Assembly: GCA_021234155.1 (NCBI GenBank)
Contig: JAJEKV010000001.1
Span: forward strand, 26,091,189-26,155,188
Length of the DNA: 64,000 nucleotides
Direction: 5' to 3'
Source: Isoetes taiwanensis
Lineage: Eukaryota > Streptophyta > Lycopodiopsida > Isoetales > Isoetaceae
The notes below the pieces were generated by a model. It was not told the origin of the DNA. It saw only the letters and a program-made list of their open reading frames with translations, and made no database searches. Made by a program: the position numbers and the translations under genes. Below are positions 21,203 through 31,769 of the stretch, piece after piece (within the stretch, counting starts at the first letter, position 1; each line of letters starts with the position of its first letter).

Positions 21203-22863
21203 TCAGGCCGTGGGCCGACCCACACGATGACAGACATCACACGCGTGGGCGTAAGCGTGGGCATCCTTGAAGAGCGTGGGCCAAAAGTAGCCTGCCAGAA
21301 GAATTTTGCGTGCCGTGGTGTCACCACTGAAATGACCACCACCAAGGCCTTCATGGGTTTGTCGAACGATTTCAGGCACTTCGTGAGGGAGAACACATCG
21401 GTGTAGGACCATGTCTTTGCCGCGCTTGTACAGATGACCTGCAACCATGGTATAGTCACGGACCTCACGGAGAAACTGGCGATGGCATGAGTGAAGCTTT
21501 TTGGGAGAGAGCATGGGATTCTCAGATGAAAAGGCTCCAGAGAGGAGATATTGCTGATAGTCATGAAACCAATGAGGCGTGGCTGTGACCAAGAACAGTT
21601 GGGCATCTGGGAAAACATCAGAAGCACCCTTGGACGGATCATCGGTGTGGATGCGTGAGAGATAATCAGACACCACATGAGATTTGCCTGCCTTGTGAAT
21701 GATTTCGAAGGGAGCGAACTCTTGCAGAAGGAGGACCCAACGAGCAATGCGACCTGTGGGCGTGGCCTTGTTGATCAAATAGAGCAGAGCTTGATGATCA
21801 ACGAAGAACTTGATCTTGCTTCCCAACAAATAATGACAGAAACGTTGGACACAGAAAACTAAGCCCAATGCTTCCCGCTCCGTGGCAGAATAATTTCGCT
21901 TGGCAGGATTGAGTTTCCGACTAGCATAGCAGATGGGTTTATCCGTGTGCTCATCATATGCTTGCGAGAGAACAGCACCAATGGTAAAAGCTGAGACATC
22001 GATATGAACATGAAAAGGCTTGTCCCATTGAGGGGGGACAAGGACCGGGGCCTGAATAAGTAAAATCTTCAACTCCTGGAAGGCTGCCTCCGCCTGGGGA
22101 TTCCAAGCCCAAGAGGATTCATCACCCGTGAGTTTATGAATGGGATCAGCAATGGCAGCGAGTCCAGGAATGAAGGTGGCATAGTAATTGACCTTATCCA
22201 GGATGGAGAGTGTCTCTTTGATGTTGGATGGTGCATGTGCCTTCAGGATGCAACTGATTTTTTCAGGATCCGTGGTGATGCCTTCTTTACTAACCACATG
22301 GCCCAAAACAACACCTGAGGTGACACAAAAAGTGCATTTCTCTGGATTGAGACTGATACCTGTCTCATCACATTTTTGAAAGACCAACTCTAACTTCTCC
22401 AGGTGATCATCCATGGAGCTGTAGGCTGAGAAATCATCTTGAAAAATTTGGAGAAAAGGATTGTCTTTCATATAGTCTTGAAAGACAGAGAGCATAATGC
22501 GTTGAAATGTAGAGGGAGAGTTAGATAGTCCAAAGGGAACCACCTTGTAGGCAAAAGTGCCCCACGGCGTAGTGAAGGTGGTTTTGAGTTGATTTTCTTG
22601 TTTGATGGAGATTTGATTGTACCCTGAAAAACCATCCATGAAAGAGTACATCTCATGACCAGCAACCTCTTCCAGAACTTCGTCTGTGAAAGGTAGCGGG
22701 AAGTGATACTGTTCCGTGGCCTGATTTAATTTTCTGTAGTCCACGCAAATACGGATTTTTCCATTATGCTTGAGAGCAATGACAATGGGGCTCACCCACT
22801 CTGAATGTTTGACCTCATAAATTAAGCCACCAGCCAGGAGCTTGTCGATTTCGGCTTTGCGCT
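21203..22863 (-). pseudogene. Gypsy reverse transcriptase, RNase H and integrase zinc finger
   Basis: The open frame from about 22863 reads KAEIDKLLAGGLIYEVKHSE, then SPIVIALKHNGKIRICVDYR, FSGYNQISIKQENQLKTTF, VVPFGLSNSPSTFQRIM and IFQDDFSAYS. The catalytic Asp pair is present, but the box reads FQDD rather than the usual Y[IV]DD. RNase H follows (HVHIDVSAFTIGAVLSQ; ATEREALGLVFCVQRF; FFVDHQALLYL). The frame ends in the integrase HHCC finger (HEGLGGGHFSGD and CDVCHRVGRP). About 530 residues are uninterrupted. Upstream, a shift at about 22866 and a TAG near 22898 separate it from the protease part. Confidence 0.9.
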
Positions 22864-22955
22864 GTCACGATAGTTGGGGTTGAGCGGGTACTGTCGTTGC
22901 TAGATTGGGCGTGCATCAGGTTTAGTGGGAATGGTCAGTTCCCCTAACTCTTTTT

Positions 22956-23880
22956 TTATACCCCAAAGATCTTTATAGCTCCACACAAAGATATGTTTGA
23001 ATTTTTTGAACAAGGTGATGGCACGAGCTTTATAGTTGGCGAAAGATTGGCAGCCAAGCGGACTGGTTGATTGTCTCCAAGATCCACAACTTCCACCTCA
23101 GGAGTTTGAATGTGGGGAACAACCTCCGTGTCCTTAACAACATGAGCAGGGGGTTGAAGCATCATGGGAGGTGCAACATTTTGTGTGGTGAAGAAAAGAG
23201 GCTGCTGAGCGTCATCCAGCATAGGTTGCTTCATGACAGCATGAACATCCACAGCGTCAGAAGGAGCCTCCGTGTCAGAAAAATATTCAAGACGTTGAAT
23301 TCTATTGCAAGGAGCCAGGTAAGGGTCAAGCAGAGCTGCCATAGCCTGGTCCTGATCAAGTGTCATCTCACCCCAAGGATCTGCATGCTCAGGGTAGGAT
23401 GAGAGAGGCAGACTCGCAGGTGGAGCCTGGACCTGATAAGTGTTTTGAGCGTCATCAGAATCACTATCGGAAAGCGAGGGTTCAGCGTGTTCAACAGAAA
23501 TTAGCTTGCCCGTTTCCAAATCCATAGTGGCATTGAGAAGGCCATCTGTGATGACAAGTTGATCCGTGGCCCAATAATGAATACTTTTAGCCTGGCGGAG
23601 AAAGGGTCGTCCTACCAGCATTTCATAGTCACCCGGATCTTCTCCAGCTTTCCAAACACCAAATTCCAAAGGGAATTTGAGATCACCAATACTGATGTGA
23701 AGAAGGGGGGTGATGCCTTGGGGGCGCGTGATATGGCCATTAGCCAACTTGATGTCATAAGGGGCACGATAGAGTTGCTTAATGCTCAATTGCTTCCGAA
23801 GCTTATCTGTAATGAGATTGACAACACTTGAACGTGATTGATTTGTTGATTGCCCACCGTGGCATGCACCGTGGGTGTTG
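22956..23880 (-). pseudogene. Gypsy protease-like region
   Basis: The frame reads SSVVNLITDKLRKQL, then ANGHITRPQGITPLLHISIG and YEMLVGRPFLRQA, matching the retropepsin flap and the (L/V)GRPFL end motif of plant Gypsy proteases. The usual DTGA/DSGA catalytic loop is not seen; the matching place reads FNTHGACHGG, so the catalytic Asp looks lost or displaced. An acidic linker of about 200 residues leads toward RT and ends at a stop near 22956. The frame is interrupted upstream by the insertion at 23887-25453; across that insertion the reading continues in phase. Confidence 0.7.
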
Positions 23881-23886
23881 AAGTAG
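23881..23886 (+). repeat. Target-site duplication AAGTAG, left copy
   Basis: AAGTAG at 23881-23886 and again at 25453-25458 flanks the 1.57-kb insertion. Removing one copy with the insert restores the Gypsy reading frame. Confidence 0.75.
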
Positions 23887-25453
23887 TGTAACGGACCTAG
23901 CAATTTAGCACCAACATTAAGATGTAAGTAATGTTGCCATTATATAAGAGTGCATTTTCAAGGTAAAATAAATGATTATGTGCTAGGAATACATGCATGC
24001 AATGTGTCCATGCATGCAGTGTGTGCATGCATGCATGCAAGGGCATTGCTAGGTTATATAAGCGTAACAATATTATTCTTGATTTCTTGGGGAAGGAGTT
24101 TTCCATGGAAAAGAAGTCTTTTATGTGATAGTGGAGCATTCGGAAGGAGATAGATTGCAAATGGATTGCTGAAGGAGCGAGTTGCATGCAGAGATCTGGG
24201 AGCGTTGCTAGGAGTGCAGAAGAAGCAAGCGGGATTTCCAGGTGGGGATCAAGCCTTACACCTGGGGTTTTCTAGTGTTTGTATAGCTGTGTTGATTTAA
24301 TAATGATTGCTTTGAACATAGTATAAACTTGGAGTTAAATCATATGAGCATGGTCATGAATAGGCATGCATGGTTAATGGATAGCGAGCATATTAACCAA
24401 TTTAATAAGCTAGTTAGCAGGGTTATGGAAGCCACCGTCATTAAGGTTATAAGTAGTAATTTGAAGGAAGTTGATCTAGTTAAAAGTAATAAGATATTAG
24501 TGAAGGTTGTATTTTGCTTAAGCACCGGGCATTGCATGTTGCATGGTAGAGATAGTAATGTTTATACGAGCGTATAACTGGATTTCTTTTGTCGCATGAG
24601 GTGTAAATTATGGAATTTCTAAGGTAAATTTGATATGGAAATGTGCCTAGTTGATATTGGGTGGAATTCATAGTTTTGTGATCTATGTGTAGTATAATTC
24701 TTTGATATAGACCTCTGGGGCCGGAGTCTAGGTGCGATGGTCTAGACTCGCGGTTATTGCACAGTGCTATGTAATGGTATTATTTGAACATTGGGCGTTG
24801 GTACCGTATGGTACAACGTCATGCACAGTTAAGTGGTCCTCCAATGCTGGACGCAGCGTGGATGGGTGTGTACACACGAGGTTACCCCGCCTCTATGTCA
24901 CTGGCCTGATCAGCCGAGTTGACCTTGCTCAGACCCAGAGGAATATTGGTTGCAATGTTGATGCTATGATTGCTTGGTTATTATATATGTGGTCGTCTTT
25001 GTTGGAATTAAGTTACATTGGTCATGCTTGTTGGACTAGTTACTTGGATTGCAGGGGCGAGGCTACGGTAAGGTTAGGCTGTTGTTCTAGGTTAATGCTT
25101 TGTATTGTTGATGCTAGACATCCTAGATCCATGATCCCCACTTAGTCCGTGTGACTAACCCCGTGGTTGATGGTGTAAGCAGAGGTGTGAGATGCTCCGG
25201 AAAGTAGCCAAGCTTCGGAGAGGCGAGAGTAGAAGTGTGTGGATTGCTATTCAATAAACTTGATTATTATTACTATTATTATTATTATATATGGGCTTGA
25301 AGTTACAATTATTAAGCTCATTCATAGTGTGCAGGGATATTGCTGAGTAATGGGCAAGTACATGTTTGGAACCTTAGAATATGTACAAAGACTAGATTCT
25401 TTACCTAAGTGTTATTGTTGTGGATGCATGAGTTTCTTAAGTTTTTAAGCTTA
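23887..25453 (+). mobile_element. 1.57-kb non-coding insertion in the Gypsy element, possible solo LTR
   Basis: The insert begins TGTAACGGACC and ends near AAGCTTA. It holds no long frame. It has GCATGCATG-rich sequence at 23990-24035, a TTATATAAGCG box at about 24053 and AATAAA at about 25253 followed by a TTATTATTATTATTATA run. TG at the start, a TATA box early and a poly(A) signal late fit a solo LTR of an unrelated element; the missing CA end argues against it. No terminal inverted repeat is visible. The alternative is another kind of non-autonomous element. Confidence 0.65.
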
Positions 25454-25458
25454 AGTAG
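25453..25458 (+). repeat. Target-site duplication AAGTAG, right copy
   Basis: This is the second copy of the duplication flanking the insertion at 23887-25453. Confidence 0.75.
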
Positions 25459-27827
25459 ATCCAATGGTCGAGATTGACGGGATCTCCAGTTACCATAAAG
25501 GTTAACTGGCCAGGCCCGTCACAAGTAGCCACCGCTCCTACCAGAACAGTGGGAAGGGGCAAATGTTCTTTGAGAGCAGGACAGAGTTTTAAAATAGTGG
25601 CAAGGCTCAAGGGGATCTTGATTTTGGCGAGTTCTTCTTGAAGTTCCAAGGGAACATGAGAAAACGGATCAGCAGGATCCAAAGGGGCAGGAGTCTGAGG
25701 CAAAGAAGCAGAAACCTCCTTGAGAAGCTCCACCTCTGCAGCAATATTGGGATACGGCTGAGAGCGTGGGCTCTTGGATGAAGAAGGTATCTCCTGACGC
25801 TGCTGAGCATGCGTGGTGGCATGAACGTTGGCAAGTGTGCAGCCTTCAGCAGTTTGCATGAGCTTGAGAATGCTCTGTCTCACCTTGGGCATGACATGGG
25901 GCATGAGTTTATCCAGATCTGGCGCAAAATGGACCTTTTTTTCATCTTCATGTGGAATCGTGTCGACAACAAAAGCTGGTTGCGTGTCGTGAGGGATGTT
26001 AGTCAAGGGGCGTGAGGCCCTGGTCTGGATAGAAACCAAACCAACCCAATTTGACTGCTGTACTGGAGGATTGAGATCCTGACAAATTTCTTCTTGAGCT
26101 TGTTGATCTAGAGGAGTGGAAGATGACGCTGCTTGTTGAGGTCTCTGTGGTTGAGGTGGCCATGGTGGCTTCCTCAGAACAGGACGTGGGCATTGGCAAC
26201 CTATAGTTGATAAGCCGTGAGTCGGACAGAAGCAGTTTGATTTGTGCCCGGAAATTGAACTTGGACTTGAGGTAGTTGAGGACATGCCATGGTGGTATGA
26301 CCCCATTCTTGGCAATGATAACACTGAGCCTTGGAGGGATCAAAAGGTTGATAGGGGCATTGACCCCGAGATTACTAAGGATTCTGAGATTGTTGATATT
26401 GCTGAGGTTGCTGAGCTTGTTGATATTGCTGAGGGGGATACGATTGTTGCTGCTGCGGCATGGTTTGCACTTGGAAAACCATTTTCTGTCTGAAGGGCAT
26501 CGGATGAGAACGAGTACACTCTTCCATAGCATGATTGCACATGTTGCACCTTTTAAGAGTTGCATTCATTGGCAAGATGACCTTGACATTTACAGATGTG
26601 ACACCAGATCTGAGTTCGTGGAGGAGCAGCTTGTTGAGGCTGAACCGCATTCTGAGGAACCATGACGGGGGGCATGAAAGGTAGTTCCGTGAGGGCAACA
26701 CCTCATGAAGAGACGTTGAAAGAGTGATTGACTAATTCGATAGCCTGCTCCAAAGTCTTGGGACGCAGGTACTCAGTCATGAGACGAATTGCAGGAGGAA
26801 GTCCTTGCAGAAACCAGACGAGAATCTGGCTTTGCGTGGGGTACTCCTGGAGCTTGCTGACCAAAATGTGAAGGCGATCCGCGAAATCATGCGTGGACTC
26901 CGTGGGTTGCTGCTGAAGATCATTGAGTTGCTTGAGCAGGAGTTGATCATCGTCGGTGGTGCCATAATGAGAGAGAAACGCAGATTTCATCTCTTGCCAG
27001 TTTTGTTTCCAGTGGCTTTTGTTGGCCATGAGCCACTGATGAGGGGCACCTCTCAGCGTGGTAGAAGAGATGTGGAACTTGAGTTGAGGTTGAGCGTGGC
27101 CATTGAGGACAGCCAGGGCCTCAAATTCCTCCATTTGAGCTTGTGCACTTTGATCCAGAGGCTTCCCTTTAGTATTTCCAAAGGTGGGATACGTGAGTTT
27201 GAGATTTTGAACAGGAGATGGAGGGGGCCCTTGCGCATAGACAGGTGGAGCATAAGCAGGAACATAGCTTTGGGAGACAGCCGTGGGCTGGGAACAAGGC
27301 GGCATAGGAACAGAAAAACTTGGAGGTCTAGAGAGAGGAGCATCCTGTGGCGATGGACCATAGGAGCCCTCTTCATTAAGCTTGAGATCAGTAAGATTGT
27401 AGACAGGAAGGGCGTGCTGAAAAGATGGGGAGGTCTGATATTCGTGGACATGGGGAGGGCCGAAAGAAACATGAGGGTAACCCATCCCGGCAGGAGGAGA
27501 AGAAGGTTGCAAAGGTAGAGAGGTGTGACCGGAGGAGATATGAATGTAGGTGCTTTCCGGAGTTTGGAAATAATGAGTAGTCGGCTGAACGGGTGTATGA
27601 TGGGGCGAATGGGATTGAGAGCAATGTTTACACGCAGGGGGAGATCCTGGGCGAGAATGAACACGGGGAGTAGGCAGTGCCGACTGTGCTCTTGAGCGGA
27701 CACGACCTCCCTCAATATCATAATCCGTGTCATACATATCTCGAGCAGCTTCGCAACGCTGATGGCGCTCCAGGCGAGTCGCCGTTTGGCAAAGAAGTTC
27801 CTCAGGAGTGAAAGCACGAGCAAACAT
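25459..27827 (-). pseudogene. Gypsy gag and gag-pol linker (decayed)
   Basis: ATG at 27827-27825 opens 374 residues: an Arg-rich start, a Pro/Ser/His-rich region, then the capsid-like retrotransposon gag domain (LKFHISSTTLRGAPHQWLMA; QEMKSAFLSHYGTTDDDQLL; FADRLHILVSKLQEYPTQS; WFLQGLPPAIRLMTEYLRP). A TGA at 26703-26705 interrupts it; the same frame continues with VALTELPFMPP and a CCHC knuckle (CHICKCQGHLANEC). After a shift a second Cys-rich segment follows (CNMCNHAMEEC), then a Gln/Pro/Tyr-rich stretch, and in 26324-25459 a long Pro-rich linker up to the protease region. The ATG is only 34 nt past the LTR, an unusually short leader. Several lesions make this copy non-autonomous. Confidence 0.85.
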
Positions 27828-27844
27828 AAAGAAGAAAGATCAGA

Positions 27845-27860
27845 CCCGGCAGCGGCGACA
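27845..27860 (-). other. Gypsy primer binding site, degenerate Asp-tRNA type
   Basis: Two bases past the LTR end the minus strand reads TGTCGCCGCTGCCGGG. It differs at two positions from TGGCGCCGTTGCCGGG, a primer site used by many plant Gypsy elements of the Athila/Tat branch (from memory). The loss of TGG at its start would impair priming. Confidence 0.55.
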
Positions 27861-27861
27861 G

Positions 27862-28444
27862 TGTTTTGGGTCTGAGTTCGGGATCTCCTGTAAGACAGCA
27901 CTCGGTGAGGACTCTTGGATCAAACAGGAGAATCCTGGCTGAGTGTCACGCAGGATTTTGCAAGGAACAGAAAGAGGAAACAGGAAAGAACAACAACAAA
28001 CAATGAAGATAATGATGCGTCCTTGATATCACTGAGTATACATGAGCTCCCAGAAATCGAGAGAAATACTAGAGACAAGGACTAAAACTCATCTAAAAAC
28101 TGAGTTCTAACTCTACTTATATATATAGTACAACGGCCTTGGGCCCAAAATAGATGTTTGGCAGATCTCGCTACCAACTCCTGAATCAAAGCCTGATTTC
28201 CAGGAAATCTTGCAGTGCCTTCTTTATGTGACTGGAATCACGCTAAGTGCTGACTGTACCTCTGCAGGGCCGACATTTATCTATTCTTTGTCTCTTCTTC
28301 GGCGTGGTCTTTGTCGTGGTCTTCGGCGTGGTCTTCGGAGGGGGTCTGCTGCCTGATGCTTGACCTTGACCTGGTGGTGTCTTATTTCTGCCCTGATCCG
28401 TGGTGTGCATAAATAGTCCTGTACCAGGACGTATAGGACTAACA
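27862..28444 (-). repeat. Gypsy 5' LTR (583 bp)
   Basis: On the minus strand it begins TGTTAGTCC and ends CAAAACA. It is the counterpart of 15914-16466 and is about 30 bp longer because it keeps two segments deleted there. A TATATATATAAG box lies near 28125. Confidence 0.9.
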
Positions 28445-28449
28445 AAGGC
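28445..28449 (-). repeat. Gypsy target-site duplication (GCCTT), resident copy
   Basis: On the minus strand GCCTT directly precedes the LTR start, matching 16467-16471. Confidence 0.8.
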
Positions 28450-29378
28450 ATGGGGCAAGGCCTTGCAAATTTCATGTGAGTAACTTTTACCATTCACCGT
28501 AGAATGCTTTATCACATCATTTTAAAATTGTTGAAGCTTCTTTCTGAGTTTTGACATTCTCGAGTTTTTTCCTTCGCTTCTACAATCAAATTCATACAGA
28601 CAATCTTGTGATAACCCAACGGTGAGCTAATAGTTGAACTACAAAATTCCTTCACTTGTGTCCTTACTTCAAATGTCTTTTGGCTTGCACAGGAAAAGAT
28701 TTTATATCGAGATCTCTCCGATTTGTGCCATGTTTGATGCTATCGTTTTGTCGATTTTATGAAAGTTATAACGTGATTATGAATCCTCAACAATCCTCAA
28801 GATCATCTCAAATTTGATAGTTGTATGATAGTGCATGTGAATTATATCTATATCAATTCTTCTCGAAATAGTCCAAATACTAATCGAATCCATCTGCATG
28901 ACACAAGGCTTACGGTGATAGAGAACTTTGTTGTGCAATACAATATTTAGATAGACCCTGCTTTTCGTTTCTTATTTTCTTAGAAGCAGATGTGCTAATG
29001 TTTTTAATGTCACAGGCGATAATATATCTCCATACAAACCAGAACCTCAAATGTTTAGAGATCTAACATGGTTTGTGGTGCTGGCCATGGAATAAGACGA
29101 TGATCAGCCATCTAGTTGCAAGCAGAGAGCAAAACTAATCTTTATTTCTTGATGCAGCATTGGGGGCTTGGCAAAAAGGAAAACTCAAGCTTGTGTGTCT
29201 ACTTTTCCTTCCATGACGTAGTGCACAATTCTTTGAATGGTATGAGGATTAAGATACGGCAGGTAAAATCGGCAAACAAAAGGGATTGCCTCAGATCTTA
29301 AAATCTGCATATGGGTTGTTTTTGTTTCAATCAATTGGATTTGGATTCTTAGATTTTTATTCGTGTTCTTCGAATTAC
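28450..29378. other. Anonymous sequence, no gene
   Basis: Only short frames are present. This was the right-hand flank of the Gypsy insertion. I see no repeat boundary or coding similarity. Confidence 0.5.
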
Positions 29379-30266
29379 CTTCCCCCTTTCGGCCTCCGTT
29401 TTTTTTTTCTATCCCTTTCTCGTTCTCTTTTCCCATGCCTTTTTTCCCTTCTCTTCTCCCCATCGCTTTCCTCTTCTTTTTTTTCCCTTCCCTTTTACCC
29501 CTTCTCTCTTCCCCTTTTCCCATTGTCCTTTTCCCTTTTCTTTCCCCATCTCCCCCTTCTTTCTCTTTCTCTTTCTCTTTTTCCATGCCATTTTTTCCTT
29601 TCCTCACCCTTTCCCTCGTCCCATTTTTTTTCATGCCCTTTTTCTCTTTCTCTCTTCCCCTTTTCCTCGTGCCTCTTTACGCTTCACTTTTCACCTTTTC
29701 ACTTGCCCTTTTTTTTTCACCTTTCCACCTTTCCCTTCCATTTTCCCTTTCTTTCCGCCCTTCCTCGCTTTCCCTTTTCCATTTTCCATTTCCTCATTTT
29801 ACTTTTCCATTGTCCATTTCCCTTTTTTCCTTTTTCTACCATTTTTGTATTATGTTTTCCGTTTCTATTTTTATTTCCCCTCCCTTTTTCCTTTTCATTT
29901 TCCCTTACACGTTTCTCGTTTCCCATTCCCCCGTTTCCCTTTTTTATATTTTTCTTCTTCTTCTTCTTCTTTTTCGTCTTACCTTTCCTTTTCCCTCTTT
30001 TCTTTTCCTTTTGCCCTTCTCCGCTCTTCCCTTTTCCCCTTTTTCCTTTCACATATCCATTTTCCATTCTCCATTTTCCTACTTCCTACTGCCCGCTTTC
30101 CCTTTTGCCTTTTCCTTTTTCTTTGTTCCTATTTTTTTCTTGCATTTTTTTCCCCATCTACCCTTCCCCTCTTTCTACTTTTTCCATTCTCATATCCCTA
30201 ATCCCTATTTCCTTTCACGTTTCCCTTTTCCCATTCCTCGCTTTCCCCTTTTCCTTTTCTTTTTGG
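29379..30266 (+). repeat. Polypyrimidine tract, about 890 bp
   Basis: The plus strand is almost pure C/T (TTTTCCC, CCCTTTTC and variants) with few purines over about 890 bp. It is low-complexity sequence related to TTTCCC-type repeats rather than a clean microsatellite. It abuts a type A repeat at 30267. The long frames through it are compositional artefacts. Such tracts can form triplex (H-DNA) structures; that is inference. Confidence 0.9.
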
Positions 30267-30400
30267 GTTGCCCCTGGGGGGGCAAACCCTCGGTTATGTG
30301 GGTTTATCACATATCCTAGGTATATGCTGGAATATACCTAGGATATTCTGTGACTGCTCCAAACCGACTGTTTCCTGTAAATTGGCGGTCTGGTGCATTC
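30267..30400 (-). repeat. Dispersed repeat, type A, with perfect 15-bp palindrome
   Basis: On the plus strand it reads TTTTGGGTTGCCCCTGGGGG then GGCAAACCCTCGG, and a perfect inverted repeat follows with arms 30311-30325 and 30332-30346 around the 6-nt loop GCTGGA. The downstream CTGTAAATTGGCGGTC matches the reverse of 6386-6402. It is the best-preserved copy of the palindrome. Confidence 0.75.
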
Positions 30401-31769
30401 TGAATCACGGACGTTCTAACCGGGTAACTTTCTACCATATCCCGTCTATTGCAAGCGAGTTTTTGGCATTCTGAACCTGCTGAATGCTAGAAAGGAACAT
30501 TCTTCAAATGTCAAAGCCTGTTTTCCATCACGTAGAAAAAATAATCTTCATGAGGAAATAGTATTTTCAGCTATAACTGGTATTCTGATAGGAAGAAAAT
30601 CTTTTGTAGCAGGAAATATAGCAACAAGATACTCAGATGTTGGAGTGGATGCATTAGCATTTCAGCTGCTCAATACTTGGCATTGCGCTCATTGTAAAGA
30701 AAAGCAAATAATATTGCTGCAAAACATTCAGATGTTGGAGGGGAGGCATTTAAATTGTTCTCAGCATTTTTGCAAGCATGCAACTCTAATTCCAACTAGG
30801 CACAACTGTTCATGGAACAGTTTCATAATCGAGGAGGTGACAGAATGGAGAGTCTTGGATAAGTCCAGAGCAAGAGATTTGTCAGGCTGGAGGAAAGGGA
30901 TTCTAAAGATGACAATTGTTCATCCAAATTTAAGGGCTCATGCTTGGAAGGGAAATTCTCCTGCTGGAACTTTGAGCGCTGGCACCCATAACAACAACTT
31001 GCAGGAACCAATGCATGATTTGATATTCATTCTTGAGGAAGGAAACCACATAAGGGATGCCAAATTTTTTGTGGTTACAAATCTATTTTCCTGCAAATTA
31101 AGAATGTTCAACTGAGGGTCTGGTTCTTCATGGAATGGGGTAGATCCAATGCGTATGCTACTGAGAGCAAAACAGTATTCTATCAGAACGTTCAAAGGGA
31201 TGAGCAGGCTCATAGCTCTAATGTTAATGTTGAGCATCTTATGAAAGTCTTAAGGGTCAAGCCAGGTGATAGTCCTGCGGGGTTCAGCGATTGCAAGTTT
31301 GGTCTCAGTGATAGCATTCTAATATTATGGGATGAGGAGATTTGCACTGTGCCAGTCACAACATTGTATCACGGAGGCACTAGAGCAGAGGACCCAAGAC
31401 TTGGTGGCACCCATTCCTTCCTAGAGAAAGATCTTACACTTATTGGTCAGTGGAGCACAGCATGATGCAATGACAATGGTTCAGTTAACTCGGGTTGGAA
31501 TGCTAATTGTGAGATGTAAAGTTGCGAAAGGACTTGTAATGCTGCTACGCATTTCCACGATGCCAGGATCAAGCCCTTCAGTTTGCAGAACATAATCAGC
31601 AACAAGGTAAGGGTTTTTCCATATAGAAAGATCTTGCTCATTGCTTGGTCCAGGAATGTTTAAGATATGGAGATTTGGCAATTGGTAGGCAAGTGCAGTC
31701 ATTATTAGCTAACTCTAACCTAGACTCTGTTGCCTTCTTGGTTGAGCCCCTGATTCGTCTATTTGCCAT
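30401..31769. other. Unidentified region with moderate open frames
   Basis: Plus-strand frames at 30645-31115 (156 codons) and 31130-31465 (111 codons) are longer than most nearby, but neither gives a recognisable motif. Around 30610-30770 two segments resemble each other (ATACTCAGATGTTGGAGTGG against ACATTCAGATGTTGGAGGGG), so a short internal duplication is likely. I make no gene call. Confidence 0.4.

Larger units (their letters stand above)
19767..28444 (-). mobile_element. Ty3/Gypsy retrotransposon, 5' part (5' LTR, gag, pol)
   Basis: On the minus strand the order is LTR, primer site, gag, zinc knuckles, protease-like region, reverse transcriptase, RNase H, integrase, then a non-coding stretch carrying an antisense ORF. 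It ends at the inversion break 19767/19766. The RT-RNaseH-integrase order defines Ty3/Gypsy. Integrase has a GPY motif but no visible chromodomain, and the primer site resembles the Asp-tRNA type, which together point to the Athila/Tat branch. It carries several stops and frameshifts and one later insertion (23887-25453). The lineage call is inference. Confidence 0.85.

Noticed and set aside
20546-21747. Several frames on both strands over the Gypsy integrase and RNase H
   Set aside because: They are shadow frames of the integrase and RNase H coding sequence; only the pieces with catalytic motifs were kept.
26805-27518. 237-codon plus-strand frame over gag
   Set aside because: It lies opposite the gag coding strand, has no motif and reflects the composition of gag.
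29286-30341. Two overlapping frames of 351 and 318 codons (Phe/Ser/Pro/Leu-rich)
   Set aside because: They run through a polypyrimidine tract where stops are rare on the plus strand. All frames read as Phe/Ser/Pro/Leu repeats without domain character.
30645-31465. Two plus-strand frames (156 and 111 codons) as a possible gene
   Set aside because: No motif, no shared frame and no convincing splice sites between them.
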